In this document: positions 41,998-52,469 of the stretch, one piece after another
Layout: every line of letters begins with the position of its first letter
Numbering within the stretch: the stretch's first letter is position 1
Assembly: GCA_014529385.2 (NCBI GenBank)
Contig: CM043966.1
Coordinates: 84,995,087 to 85,059,086 of the forward strand
Reading direction: 5' to 3'
Length of the DNA: 64,000 bases
Source of the DNA: Adiantum capillus-veneris
Taxonomy: Eukaryota > Streptophyta > Polypodiopsida > Polypodiales > Pteridaceae
Position numbers and translations under genes: made by a program
Notes under the pieces: model-generated
The model's database searches: none
What the model was told of the DNA's origin: nothing
What the model saw: the letters and a program-made list of their open reading frames with translations, nothing else

Positions 41998-43493
41998 TTA
42001 AGAGATCTCTCTCTCATCCTCGCATAACTCAGCATAACTTCCTATATCTATATAGAGCTCTCCGTTTAAACACATATCCTCTGTTTCATTTTGTAGCTCC
42101 TCTGCATGCACCCCATATAGAGTAGTAGCATCTTGATGCTCGTCTGGCACCACCACAGCGGCTTCTGATTGAGCATCTTCTCTAATCTCCTCCATTGATG
42201 CCGTTGTGATTAGCACATGGTAGCCTTCATACGTCCTTGCACTACGAGGGGCTACCTCTATGACGTACCACCAGTTTGATGTAGACTTTGTAGGATGAAA
42301 TATTACCTGCCAGAGCCACATAACTTACATGAGAGCTTTCAAGCACATAACTTGTAAAAGGGGGATGTTAACTATTTACATACTTACTTGTTCACAATGC
42401 TCCGGTAGTACGAAAGTGTCTCTTAGGTCAGTCCAATTCTTAGTAGAATCCACCTCAAGAAAACCAGACTCTCCTCTACGCACAATAGCGTTGCGATCCT
42501 CCATGATTATCTTGAATCATTGCACGTCGAACAAGTCGACAAAAAATCCTCTGTAATCGATCCTCAAAATCTCTTGCAGCGTGCCGAAGTAAGTGAGTTC
42601 CGCCACCACAGGATCTGCATCAGAGGAACGTCGTCGACTATACTGTTCAAATTTTGCCATGATTTCACAATCTTGAGTAAAACGCTTTTTGTCGATTCGT
42701 TCCACCCTAAAATGTCGACCTTTACACCATGCTGCTGTGTATGACTTATACTACAACGAACAAAGATTATGAGTGGCCGTTCAAACGTTTATAAATAAAG
42801 TCACTTGCTAGTCGTACATTGCAAACTTACCTTGGTCGCGCAACCCCGAGAGTACTCCCACTCTTCCTCAATCACTTCGTCACCGCATTGTTGTGCGCTT
42901 TTCAATTGGTTGTGCGACCATCTTAGGCTCATGAAGGTTGGTAGGCTCTTCAGAACCGCTGGATAGTGCATCGGTGGTCGTCTTCCCCGTCTCCACTCGA
43001 TTCGTGCCCTTTGTCGCTCTTGCTTTGCATCCTCATATTGTGAAATCCACTTTTGCATCACTGGATTGTGAAGCATGCAAAATCGGTTGATTTTAGCCTC
43101 TAGATCTTCCGTCATCTTCTTCTCAACACCGAGATTGCACATGACAATCCTAGACATGCGCTCATCATCTATGGTTCGCCATAGCGTGTCCCGGGCTTTA
43201 TCAAATCCGTCTAGCCACTCTCCAATGTACACTAGGGACTCTAATACCAACCAACCTTCTGTCATGCTACCCTCCGGACGTGCCTTTTGACCAGCGTCAG
43301 AGTCCGACGAGTTATAATTGGCAACAACTCGATCTATAATAGATGGATCGAACTCGCCAAATTCGCGAACGTGCTGCAAAGAAACACGTCTTGTCCGTCG
43401 CATAGCATGCTTGCATTGATTACAAGGACATAAGACCCTCGTTGAGAGATAGGTGTTTCGGTTGGACGGTCCCACATCCTCGTCACTACTCAT
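41998..43493 (-). pseudogene. CACTA 2 transposase derivative lacking the catalytic core
   Basis: Exon 1 (43493-42831) begins MSSDEDVGPSNRN. It has the transposase-associated CPCNQC...HVREFGEF motif, then passes without a frame break into PVMQKWISQYEDAK and later C-terminal sequence that lies after the catalytic core in CACTA 1. Intron 42830-42751 (GTAAGT...GTTGTAG). Exon 2 (42750 to about 42388) has YFGTLQEILRIDY and a TGA at 42517-42519 where TGG is expected (DVQ-stop-FKII). A second intron follows (GTAAGT near 42387 to CTGGCAG near 42307), then exon 3 with NWWYVIEVAP (DUF4216) and an acidic tail. The Transposase_21 core is absent. It could act only as an accessory or competitor protein, if expressed. 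Confidence 0.7.
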
Positions 43494-43554
43494 AATGAGG
43501 ATAAAAATCTTATAACCTGGACAACAAATTTAATATTCTATTGGCATTCTTCGT

Positions 43555-43555
43555 C

Positions 43556-43597
<42 letters not shown>

Positions 43598-43800
43598 CTC
43601 TCTACCTCACATTCTCTAGTCATGTACAATCCCCGCACACCTCGGTCTAGAGGTGCACGGAGATCAGAACCACCGGGTTATAATCTCGTCTTTATTGGTC
43701 AATACCTATATTTGTGGGTACAAGAAATCTACACACCCACGTTTACATGATACTGCATGTAGTGGACAAAACCCCTTTGCCTCTTCTCTAGCTGTAGCAC
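43555..43800 (-). repeat. CT tract and one diverged unit of the 209-bp repeat
   Basis: CT run at 43558-43595, followed by CTACCTCACATTCTCTAG...CCCGCACACCTCGG...TGCATGTAGTGGACAAAACC, the same order of blocks as the CACTA 1 tandem units. Located just upstream of the transposase start in both elements, so probably promoter or leader sequence. Confidence 0.75.
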
Positions 43801-43854
43801 TTCACAGCATCTTAACATCTTTTCACAGTAGATCTTTTCACTGTTCGTCTAACT

Positions 43855-44035
43855 CTAAACCCTAAACCGTAAGTAATTCTTGCATGGACTCGATCTAACG
43901 TAAATAAGCGTAAATCTAAATAAACGTAAATCTAACTAAAAACAAACGTAAATCTAATTTAACGTAAGTCTACATCTAACCTAATCTTTAACGTCTTTTG
44001 GGATAGTTTCCTACGACGTTAAAACTCTCTTCTTC

Positions 44036-44075
<40 letters not shown>

Positions 44076-44160
44076 ACCTAAATAAACCTAAGTCTAATCT
44101 AATATAACATAAATCTAAATCTAACGTAAATTATGTTATATTAAAAACAAAGAACTAAAC
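43855..44160 (+). repeat. Degenerate TAAATCTAA / TAAACGTAA repeat field
   Basis: Short AT-rich units in loose tandem, including an interposed GT tract (44037-44070). A second copy of the field follows the captured gene at 44570-44720 with the same CATCTAACCTAATCTTTAACG sequence (43973 and 44694 regions), so the captured gene sits between two copies of one repeat. Confidence 0.75.
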
Positions 44161-44206
44161 TAACAGGGATTATAAGAACCTTAAAACTGATTTAACACAT
44201 AATTTT

Positions 44207-44569
44207 TCACATAACTCGGCAAGAGTTGGCATTCTCATCACTAAAGATGTGAGAGTTAACTTCCGGCGGTGACGCTGCCTCATCTCCATCCACATCTGAC
44301 GACAGCAATTGGCCCTTTAGACCGTTCTTGCTCTTGTTACTAACTTTGAAGTTGCTGTTGAATGACTAGAGGTTGTCTAGATGGTCATTGTGTCGGGGAT
44401 GTAGTGACTCTTGCCGCCCTGAAGATCCACCTTCTTCCCTATCTTCTGAAGACATTTCACCAGTACTTTTGGATCGACGGAGCCCACCATGAGTGAAGGC
44501 AGCAATACCCTATATTCCATTGAGGGCTTTCTTCACCCGCTTCATGCAGGCATCGCAGTCTATGGAGAT
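44207..44569 (-). pseudogene. Captured fragment of a heavy-metal-associated isoprenylated plant protein (HIPP) gene
   Basis: On the minus strand the fragment opens with ISIDCDACMKRVKKALNGI, the first half of an HMA domain with the CxxC metal-binding pair, then a TAG. In a neighbouring frame it continues VDPKVLVKCLQKIGKKVDLQ, the second half of the same domain. The original frame then closes with SHIFSDENANSCRVM and TGA, the SDENxNxC end typical of plant HIPPs, where the last four residues form a CaaX prenylation box. There are at least two stops and a frameshift. HIPPs bind metals and attach to membranes through the lipid. No introns are visible. It lies in the same direction as the transposon genes and between two copies of the AT repeat field. 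Confidence 0.8.
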
Positions 44570-44720
44570 CTAAATCTAATCTAATATAACATAAATCTAA
44601 ATCTAGCGTAAATAAACGTAAATCTAGTTAAAAATAAACCTAAATCTAATCTAATTTAACTTAAATAAACCTAAATCTAATTTAACGTAAGTCTACATCT
44701 AACCTAATCTTTAACGTCTT
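44570..44720 (+). repeat. Second copy of the TAAATCTAA repeat field
   Basis: Repeats the sequence around 43900-44040, including the GGATAGTTTCCTACGACGTT block and the following CTCTCTTCTTCTTGTGTGTG. It suggests a duplication that brackets the captured gene. Confidence 0.75.
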
Positions 44721-44939
44721 TTAGGATAGTTTCCTACGACGTTATAACTCTCTTCTTCTTGTGTGTGTGCGCGTGTGTGGATGTGTGTGCCAATAAAAAG
44801 AGATAAATGGTATAACCTTTCTATCACCCATGCCAAGTATGATAGATTGATTATGCCATTTCCCTCTTGAATAATAGGTCTTGAGTTCAACTCCTCGTCG
44901 GCTAGATCTTTAGGTCTTTTAATTTTAATTAGTTTCCTA

Positions 44940-45184
44940 CGACGTTAAATTAGTTTCTCTCTCTTTCTCTCTCAATGTGTGTGCGTTTTTTTGGATCGTA
45001 TGCATGTTTTCTCTCTCTTTTCCTCTCTCAATGTGTGCGTTTTTTGTTTATGCATGTTCTCTCTCTCTTTTCCTCTCTCAATGCATGCGTTTTTTGTTTA
45101 TGCATGCTCTCTCTCTCTTTTCCTCTCTCAATGTGTGTGTGCATTCTTTGTTTATGTATGTGTGTGTGCGTTTTTGTTTATATT

Positions 45185-45238
<54 letters not shown>

Positions 45239-45254
45239 AACACTATGTGTGTGT

Positions 45255-45337
<83 letters not shown>

Positions 45338-45394
45338 GGGAAGGGAACATGAGAATGAGGAGAGGGAAGGAGCATACCTAGCTCTCCTTCCTCT

Positions 45395-45434
<40 letters not shown>

Positions 45435-45480
45435 AGAAGAAAAAGAGAGAGAGAGAGAGAGAGAGGAAGAGCGTTACCTG
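44940..45480 (+). repeat. CT, GT and GA microsatellites of CACTA 2
   Basis: Three near-identical copies of an about 60-bp unit (CTCTCTCTTTTCCTCTCTCAATG...GCGTTTTTTGTTTATGCATG) at 45010-45130, then CT (45190-45234), GT (45247-45294), GA (45295-45332) and GT (45400-45432) runs. Low-complexity frames here are not genes. Confidence 0.9.
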
Positions 45481-45558
45481 CTCCTTGCTTGAGGGCGCCA
45501 AAAAACTCAGATCTGAGATCTGAGTTTTTGGGCACGTTCGGTTATTTTTTTAGCCCAG

Positions 45559-45665
45559 CCGGCGTCGCTATGAGCGTCACAAATTTACAAAGAAATTTGC
45601 GACGCTCATAGCGACGCCGGGAATTTTTTTTTGAGCGTCGCTAATATGAATAGCCTCTTGTAGTG
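45559..45665. repeat. Right subterminal repeats and hairpin of CACTA 2
   Basis: A 28-bp inverted repeat (45559-45586 and 45593-45620) with one mismatch and a 6-base loop carries GCGTCGCTATGAGCGTC on one arm and its complement on the other. One more GAGCGTCGCTA precedes the terminal repeat at 45652-45665. Confidence 0.85.
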
Positions 45666-45668
45666 CTT

Positions 45669-46090
45669 GTTGGATTCTTTGTGAAATTCACTGCAAGAAA
45701 TGCCGCTTTGCTAGCCAGATAAATCATTGCGAAAGTCATCGTCGGAGAGTTTCTTAGGCAGGAATGGCCTCCATAGTTAAATTGGCATTAGGGCTAAGGC
45801 TCCCATTCAAAAGAAAAAGAAATATTGGCCGAACAGCGAGCATGGGGGAAGAAAGCATGTGGACGTTTATCTTTACACATGAAGGTGTGTCGAGCAGAGA
45901 ACGATGCAGAAGAGGGCTCTGTGTTGGCGGCAAGGGGGTGGTGCTGTACCAGCAAGCACAGGAGGAGGACATCAATGTCATTGGAGGATGAGGAGGGAAG
46001 GCGGGCATTGGTGGCACACTACGGTCGGGGGGTCTCCCCTTGAACCTTGCCTTCCCAGCACTGCAACCAAAAAGGCGATCATTCCAATAT
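45669..46090. other. No recognisable gene
   Basis: Short open frames overlap here, but none has a known motif or a conserved partner in the window. Confidence 0.4.
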
Positions 46091-46094
46091 GTAG

Positions 46095-46240
46095 CCGTTA
46101 CATGTTACGTGACACTTATGCTTATAGAGTTATGCCTTTTGGATTGTGCAATGCACTAGGGAAGTTTTAGAGAGCCATGACGGTTGCTTATCAGGATTTT
46201 CTCCAGAAATAGATGAAAATTCTCTTGGATGGTTTCTCTA
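46095..46240 (+). pseudogene. pol: Gypsy reverse transcriptase fragment
   Basis: Reads YAYRVMPFGLCNA, the conserved F-x-VMPFGLxNAP motif, then loses frame within about 60 bases. An isolated relic, on the opposite strand to the gag relic that follows. Confidence 0.6.
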
Positions 46241-46459
46241 ATAATAACATCTTCTAAGACAATATCTTCTAAGTTTATAAAGTATCTTCTAAGATCTTGA
46301 TTTCAAAAGATTGCTTCACGAGTCTCTAAGGTTCTTGAGAGTCCAACTCACGATCTCATCATCGTTCAAGGTTACGTTTATCAACTTGATCCCTTGGATT
46401 TGTCGAAGTTATTGTTGCGATTCTATTTGCCGTAGTAGCCCAATTCATTGTCCTCAAAG

Positions 46460-47080
46460 CATCGAATATTTAGCTTAGAGAAATTATGTGCATGAGTTGC
46501 ATAATCACCTTGTTGAGGTCTAGGATGAAAATGTCCTCTCAAATATCAAATCTTCCTCTGGATCCAATAGAATTTTGCTCTCATATTAAAGGTTTAGAGT
46601 GTAAAAGTGCATCTTGGACATTAATTGGTCTCATTGCTTCCAATTGTAAACTAACCATCTCAGTAAGTCCGTGACAAATTCGAGTGACTTGCTATTCAAT
46701 AGTCATCTTTGGGGCCTAATGTTGCAAGGTCACAAAGTTGGAGTAGTACTCTTCCAAGGTCAACGACAATTCTCTTAACCTAAAGAACTCGTTCATCTTC
46801 AGGGCTTCATGTGCAGGAGGTAAGTATCCCTCTTTCACTGCCTACTTAACCTCCTACCAACTCTGAGAAATTTTATATATGTTTATCTCTCAAGAGTGTT
46901 GTTTCCACTAGAGCTTAGCTTCTCCTAAAAGACAAAATAATGCTAACATGGATCAATTCACAGCTGTAGTCCCTATTGTTGTAAAATAGTCATCCATAGC
47001 CTCAATCCAAGCTTTCGCTTCTTTCTCAATATCCATTTCTTCTCCCTTAAACGAAGGTGGTTACATCTGCTTAAGTAGCA
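46460..47080 (-). pseudogene. gag: Gypsy gag relic
   Basis: Minus-strand pieces read KAWIEAMDDYFTT near 46980-47030, then AKLWWKQ and further on a segment resembling LSLTLEEYYSNF, the usual gag order (W-x-x-M-x-x-YF, A-x-x-WW, SVEEYxxEF). Many stops. It pairs with the possible LTR at 47370-48667 upstream on the same strand. Confidence 0.5.
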
Positions 47081-47369
47081 ACTTCTTTTCTTGAACTTCC
47101 GTGTATACGGAATTATCTTGAGGAGTTTCTTGATACATAAGCGTTTACTAAAGCTTGGCCTACCCAGCACTAACAATAATGGCTACCTAGTCTCATTCAA
47201 TCATAGGCTTACCAAGACGAAGGTGTTCAGAGGCTTAACCAGCCTATTCAATTCATACAATTCTTCCAATAGAATCAAGCAATTTCTATTGCTAAATCAA
47301 ACAATATTCATGAAACAATTCCTTTCTTTCTCTACAAAACCATATGCTTGTTTTGTGTGATACAATCAC

Positions 47370-48667
47370 GTTCTTTGGATGGTTTATAGGTAATCATAGG
47401 CTTACAGAGTAAGTCAATATACATAACAATACATAATTATAAATATAGTTACCCAATTAAGGATATGTTCAATTGCAACTCCCGTTGTAAGATTTTAATT
47501 CAAAGCTTCTCCTAGCGTGGACACCTTTGGTTGGACGTTGGCTTGTGCAATAAGCACTTCCTTCTACATGTTCTTCGATGATGGGATGATAGGAGCTTTG
47601 TGTTACTCTCTTCGAAGCCATCGTTGATTAGTGGAGTGTATATGAGAGCAAAATGAGAACTGGGATTAGCAGCCTTTGCAATGAATCCTCTTAATTGTTG
47701 CTTTGTTATGAGAGAGTTAAGAGAAGAGCTATGGAGAGGATGCATGCGTGTAGAGTAGAAGAGTGTTTCCACCATGAAAGAGAAAGGATTCTTCTTCTTC
47801 TTCTTGCCAAGAGAGTAGGAAGAGAGTAAGAGAACTCAATAATCAAGGGACAACGTGCGGAGATAATGATGAAGATGGAGATAGAGATCTTGCAAAAGAG
47901 AGAGAACTCTTCAAGAGGGTTTCTGCCTCTCTGGTAGAGAGTTTGCTTCTCTAAAGAGGGCTTTGACACTGTGTGTCTAAACATGAGAGTGCAGGGATCT
48001 TTATATAGGCTTATGGGGTGAGGAGAGGGTGCCAAGAATAGCAAAAGCACATCGCCTCTTTTCGCCAAAAATACAATAAAATAAATTATTTCTTTATTAT
48101 TTTATTTTTTTGACGCATGGCGTGGATCTCAATGTGTGAATCCAAATTTCTTTTCTTGAACATAAAAGAACTCTATTCTTGGCCTCTCTCTTTTGCTTTT
48201 CTAAAACTACTGTCTCTCCATAAATTAAGCCTAAAGCCTACATAGCTTTCCCTTAGTCTACTCCTATCTCTAACCATAGCCTTAAGGCATTGATTTATCA
48301 TTTGGCCTTAACATTTTAATTGACTCACCTTAAACTATTGAGCTCGGATGAACAACATACCATAACTAATGATTTTGGGACCCAATTGACTAGCTTTAAA
48401 ATCCTAGAGTGCATCTTAGTATTTAATTAAGTCAATAAAACATATTGTCAAGGTCAAATAATCTTTCTACCATAATGCACAAAGTTGCACCATAGTTTTT
48501 GACCTCTTTAATCTATCCTTCATTTTACCATAAAAATCTCAAATGATATCTGATTTTTGATCCGCTTGTTCCGTTCAATCCCTCTAAAACTTAACCAAAA
48601 TAATAACTTCAAACATACTTTTGAAAATATCTAAATAATTTTATTCATAAAGGTCCGGCATGTTACA
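47370..48667 (-). repeat. Possible 5' LTR of the degraded minus-strand Gypsy element
   Basis: On the minus strand it starts TGTAACATGCCGGACC at 48667, a start common among plant Gypsy LTRs, and has a CTATATAAAG box at 48001-48010. The inner end is not defined; a weak TATCACA match near 47365 might be an eroded primer site. No second LTR seen. Confidence 0.35.
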
Positions 48668-49260
48668 CTCAATCTGCTTGAACACGTTGATAGTGACCTT
48701 ATTGTAGACATCAGGGGATGGAGTTTATGAGAGCCACTTATCTTGGCAAGGCCTAATTGGGGTGTTTAAGGAAGCGGCAAACGGCTACATGCCAAGTGTA
48801 GAAAAATGTTTGGGTTGTAAGAGGGGGTACTTGGTGTACTTTTCTCTCCCAAAAAGATTGGTGGTGGTGTTTTCAATTTTCGAACCATCATAGCTTTTGC
48901 ATACATGCTTAGAATTTTGCGGAGAAGGTAGATCTTGAATCTACTCAACAAGGGCTTTCCATAAATATGTCACATGATATACTTATTCTTTACCAATTTC
49001 AAATTTCAAATTTCATTTGAATTTCAAATTAACAAATATGGTCGTTGCGATGTCCCTACATTAGCTTCTTAAGCAAAAATCCTTAATTCCTTAAACTGCC
49101 AAGATAAGTGGTCCTCCTATAGTCCATCCTTCCCAGAATGATTAGCTATGCGTAGAAAAGTGAAATCTACAACTTCAATGAAAAATCTATGACTACTTCT
49201 TTATTCTTTGTAAATAAGCTAGGCTCTAGGGGACTATTTCTGAGAAGCAAGGTAAACCTA
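48668..49260. other. No recognisable gene
   Basis: AT-rich, stops in all frames, no repeats with partners in the window. Confidence 0.4.
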
Positions 49261-49269
49261 AACTTTTGT

Positions 49270-50339
49270 TAGTGAACTCGACCAAGTTATTGAAAGTATA
49301 TAGAAAGCATGGGATGATCTATGCGGTAAAACTTAATTCTATTGATAAGAAGTTGGAATCCACAGATTCAGAGTGGCTTACTAAATTGATTGATGTATTC
49401 CCTTAAGAATTTACAAAGAGCTTATTCCACGTGTACAACCTGTTGTTCCAAGACCATATAAGATGTTTGTACCTGAAGCCACAAGACTTAAAGAGTAACT
49501 CACTCAACTCCTTGACCAAGGATATATTTCTCCTAGTGTTTCTCCATGGAGTATCCCTGGTGTTTTCAATCATAGGAAGGATGACACTTTACCTCTTTGC
49601 ATTGATTATTGAGGCTTGAACTAGGTAACTATAAAGAATAAGTATGCTATACCTAGGATCAATGAGTTGCTTGATCGATTACATGGAGCATCTATCTTCA
49701 TGAAGATTGATCTCAAATCTGGTTATTACAATATCCGAATCAAAGAGGAATATATACCAAAGATTGGGTTTAGTACTCGAATTTGGTCATTATGAGTTCA
49801 CTATTATGCCCTTTGGACTTATGAATGCTCTATTAGTCTTCAATCAACTTATGACAGATGTTTTTTAAGAGAATCTTGACGACTTTGTTCTATTCTTCTT
49901 TCATGATATTCTCATTTGCTTTAAGAATGAAGAAGAACGTGTACAGCATGTGCACAAAGTACTAGAGCTTCTATGACACAACAAGCTTTACACCAAGCGT
50001 ATGAAGTGCTTCTTCTTTGCTGACAAAGTAGAATACCTTGGATTTATTGTCTCAAATGATGGCATCTCCATAGACCCAAGAAAAATTGAAGCTATTGCAG
50101 CTTGGACTACTCCCAAATCTATTTCAGAGACACATGGATTTCTTGGATTGGCAGGGTGGTATCTTGCCTTATTGAAGTTTATGCTAAGATTGCTTCACCC
50201 TTGATCAATATTCTCAATAAAACCAAAGTATTTGTTTAGATCAATTGCGTTTAAGAAAGTTTTGAACAACATAAATATGCCTTAGTGAATGCTCCTATTT
50301 TAAGGCTTTTTGACTTCACTGAGACATTCACTATCTTAA
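49270..50339 (+). pseudogene. pol: Old Gypsy pol relic, 5' part (reverse transcriptase)
   Basis: In shifting plus-strand frames: [40 protein letters not shown], then VEYLGFIVSNDGISIDP and FLGLAGWY. These are the fingers, palm and thumb blocks of a Gypsy reverse transcriptase, with many stops. A TTAA-flanked transposon splits the RNase H start at 50340; coding resumes at 57150 in register across a single TTAA. Confidence 0.8.
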
Positions 50340-50529
50340 CACTAGGTTGGTAACCTAACAGGACATAAAAGTGTCCTTTCAGGGTTTTGAAAAAAACCTC
50401 CAAAACCATAGTAGATCCACTCATTTTGTAAAATCCTTTCATGATGTTATAGTTCAAGGCCTATTACACATGGAAAAAATAAGAAACTTGTAAAATTTCT
50501 CATCTTTTGGTCACACCAAGCCTCCAAAG

Positions 50530-50700
50530 TGAAGGAGTACGAGCGGAAGTGCGACGCGCGAGAGAGTGCAAGAAGAAGAGCACAACGATATGGTGAACTC
50601 GCTCTACTGTAATGTGTAGAGCATAGTGAGTTCTTATTAGGTTTTTACAAAAGAATATGTGTACATACCTGGCGGCCACATTGGGCTTTATACCCCAACA
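50530..50700 (-). repeat. Copia 1 3' LTR
   Basis: 171 bp. In element sense it starts TGTTGGGGTATAAAGCCC, so a TATAAA box lies only about 9 bp inside the LTR. The polypurine tract AAGTGGGAGGT adjoins it at 50701-50711. Confidence 0.93.
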
Positions 50701-50789
50701 ACCTCCCACTTAAAGTCCAATGTGGTACTTTAAGTGAGAGAGAAGCTACTATACAAGCTAATATACAAGAGATGTAGAGAAGTGATGTA

Positions 50790-51257
50790 CTACCCTACAC
50801 CTAACTGCTTGCGAAAATGCGCAAAGCTCTCTGAGGGAAGTCCTTTTGTAAGTAGATCAGCAGGATTTTCTATGGTGTGAAATTTGACAAGCTGAAGTTG
50901 CTTATCCTCGAGCATTTCCCTGATGAAATGATACTTCACATCCACATGCTTTGTCTTTGAGTGATAAACTGGATTGCGAGCCAATTGTATAGCACTTTGA
51001 CTATCACAATATAACATAGGCATCTCTTCTTTGATTCCCAAATCTGTTACTAGTCGATTAAGCCAAATTGATTCTTTGCATGCCTCTGATGCTGCAACAT
51101 ATTCAGCCTCTATAGTAGACTGAGTAACACAATCTTGTAATCTAGAATGCCATGATACTGCTCCACCACCCAATGTAAAGACATACCCTGACGTAGACCT
51201 TCGGTTGTCTAAGTCACGTGCATAATCAGAGTCTGTAAAACCATTTACACTTAGCTC
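50790..51257 (-). pseudogene. pol: Copia 1 RNase H
   Basis: After a TAG at 51258-51260 that ends the RT frame, the same frame goes on with FTDSDYARDLDNRRSTSGY, then STIEAEYVAASEACKE, CDSQSAIQLARNPVYH and KHVDVKYHF. The D-E-D residues of Copia RNase H are visible (TDSD, EAEY, CDSQ). The protein ends at 50790, shortly before the polypurine tract. Confidence 0.9.
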
Positions 51258-52463
51258 CTAACTCCCATAGCATATACGCATACTCTTTGTAGCTTTCAGG
51301 TATCTCAATATTCCTTTCACTGCCTCCCAATGTTTCTTGCCTGGGTTTGACATGTATCGACTTACTACTCCCACTGCAAATGCAATGTCTGGGCGAGTAG
51401 CAATCATTGCATACATCAAACTACCCACTGCAGACGCATATGGAATCTTATCCATTTCAGCCTGTTCTTCCTCAGACACAGGACAATCTTGTTTGCTAAG
51501 TTTCACATATGGTGGCAATGGAACACTCAATGCCTTTCCCTTATCCATATTGAAACGTTGCAAAACCTTGTCAATATACTCTGTTTGAGATAACCAAATC
51601 AACTTCTTTGATCTGTCTCTCTCAATGCGCATACCAAGTATATGAATTGCCTCACCCATGTCTTTCATGTCAAACGATTTTGCCATCTTTGACTTCAAAG
51701 CTGAAATTTCTTCCAAGTGCTTGCCAGCAATCAACATGTCATCCACATACAAAATAAGGATCAGCCAACTACCATCCTTAGCCTTCTTTGTATATAGACA
51801 GTGATCGAACTCCCTACGTTTGTAGCCTTGAGAAAGCATAAACTTGTGGAATTTATGGTACCATGCCCTCGGTGATTGTTTTAAGCCATAAAGACTCTTT
51901 AACAACTGGCATACCCAATCTTCCTTGCCTTTCTCAACAAACCCTTCTAGCTGCTGCATGTAAATTTCCACATCTAAATCACCATGCAAGAACGCTGTCT
52001 TGACATCCATTTGGTGCAACACCAAATCTAATATGGCAACCAATGCAAGAAAGCATCTCAATGTAGTCATTTTGACCACCGGAGAGAAGACTTCATCAAA
52101 GTCAATGCCTTGTTCTTGCTTAAAGCCCTTGGCAACAAGCCTTGCTTTGTACTTTGGTTGACTATCATGAGCGGTGATCTTATACCTGTAAACCCATTTA
52201 CAAGGTAGAGCCTTTTTTCCCTGTGGTAATTTAACTAGCTTCCGTGTCTTGTTTTTATGCAGAGCTGTCATCTCTGACTGCATGGCCAATTGCCAATTCC
52301 CGGAGTCCTTCATTTGCACTGCTTCCTTGTAACATGAAGGCTCATTGCAATCAGTCAACATGACATAGTTCATAGATGGAACAAACCTATCAGGAGGTCG
52401 CGTGACACGTCCAGATCTATGCACAATAGGTGGCTCAGGCTCAGCCATAACCTGTGGTTCCAC
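51258..52463 (-). pseudogene. pol: Copia 1 reverse transcriptase
   Basis: Contains KWVYRYK, KARLVAKGFKQ, FSPVVKMTTLR, MDVKTAFLHGDL, YGLKQSPRAWY and the catalytic LYVDDMLIAG, then ATRPDIAFAVG, the full Copia RT set. The frame is one step from that of integrase: a frameshift lies near 52465-52490, and a TAG precedes the open part. The stop at 51258 separates it from RNase H. Confidence 0.93.
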
Positions 52464-52469
52464 TCTATC

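Larger units (their letters stand above)
39816..45665 (-). mobile_element. CACTA (En/Spm) DNA transposon 2, complete ends, 5,850 bp
   Basis: Terminal inverted repeats CACTACAAGAGGCT (39816) and AGCCTCTTGTAGTG (to 45665) with a 3-bp target duplication CTT (39813-39815, 45666-45668). It contains subterminal GCGTCGCTA/TAGCGACG repeats at both ends, a spliced Transposase_24 gene, a shortened transposase gene lacking the catalytic core, one unit of the 209-bp repeat shared with CACTA 1, a captured HIPP-type gene fragment and microsatellites. It has no source of its own catalytic transposase and would depend on a relative. Confidence 0.93.

Noticed and set aside
44790-44910. tRNA-like T-arm (GAGTTCAACTCC) in CACTA 2
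   Set aside because: No matching acceptor stem or well-placed A box; the spacing is wrong for a tRNA or SINE promoter.
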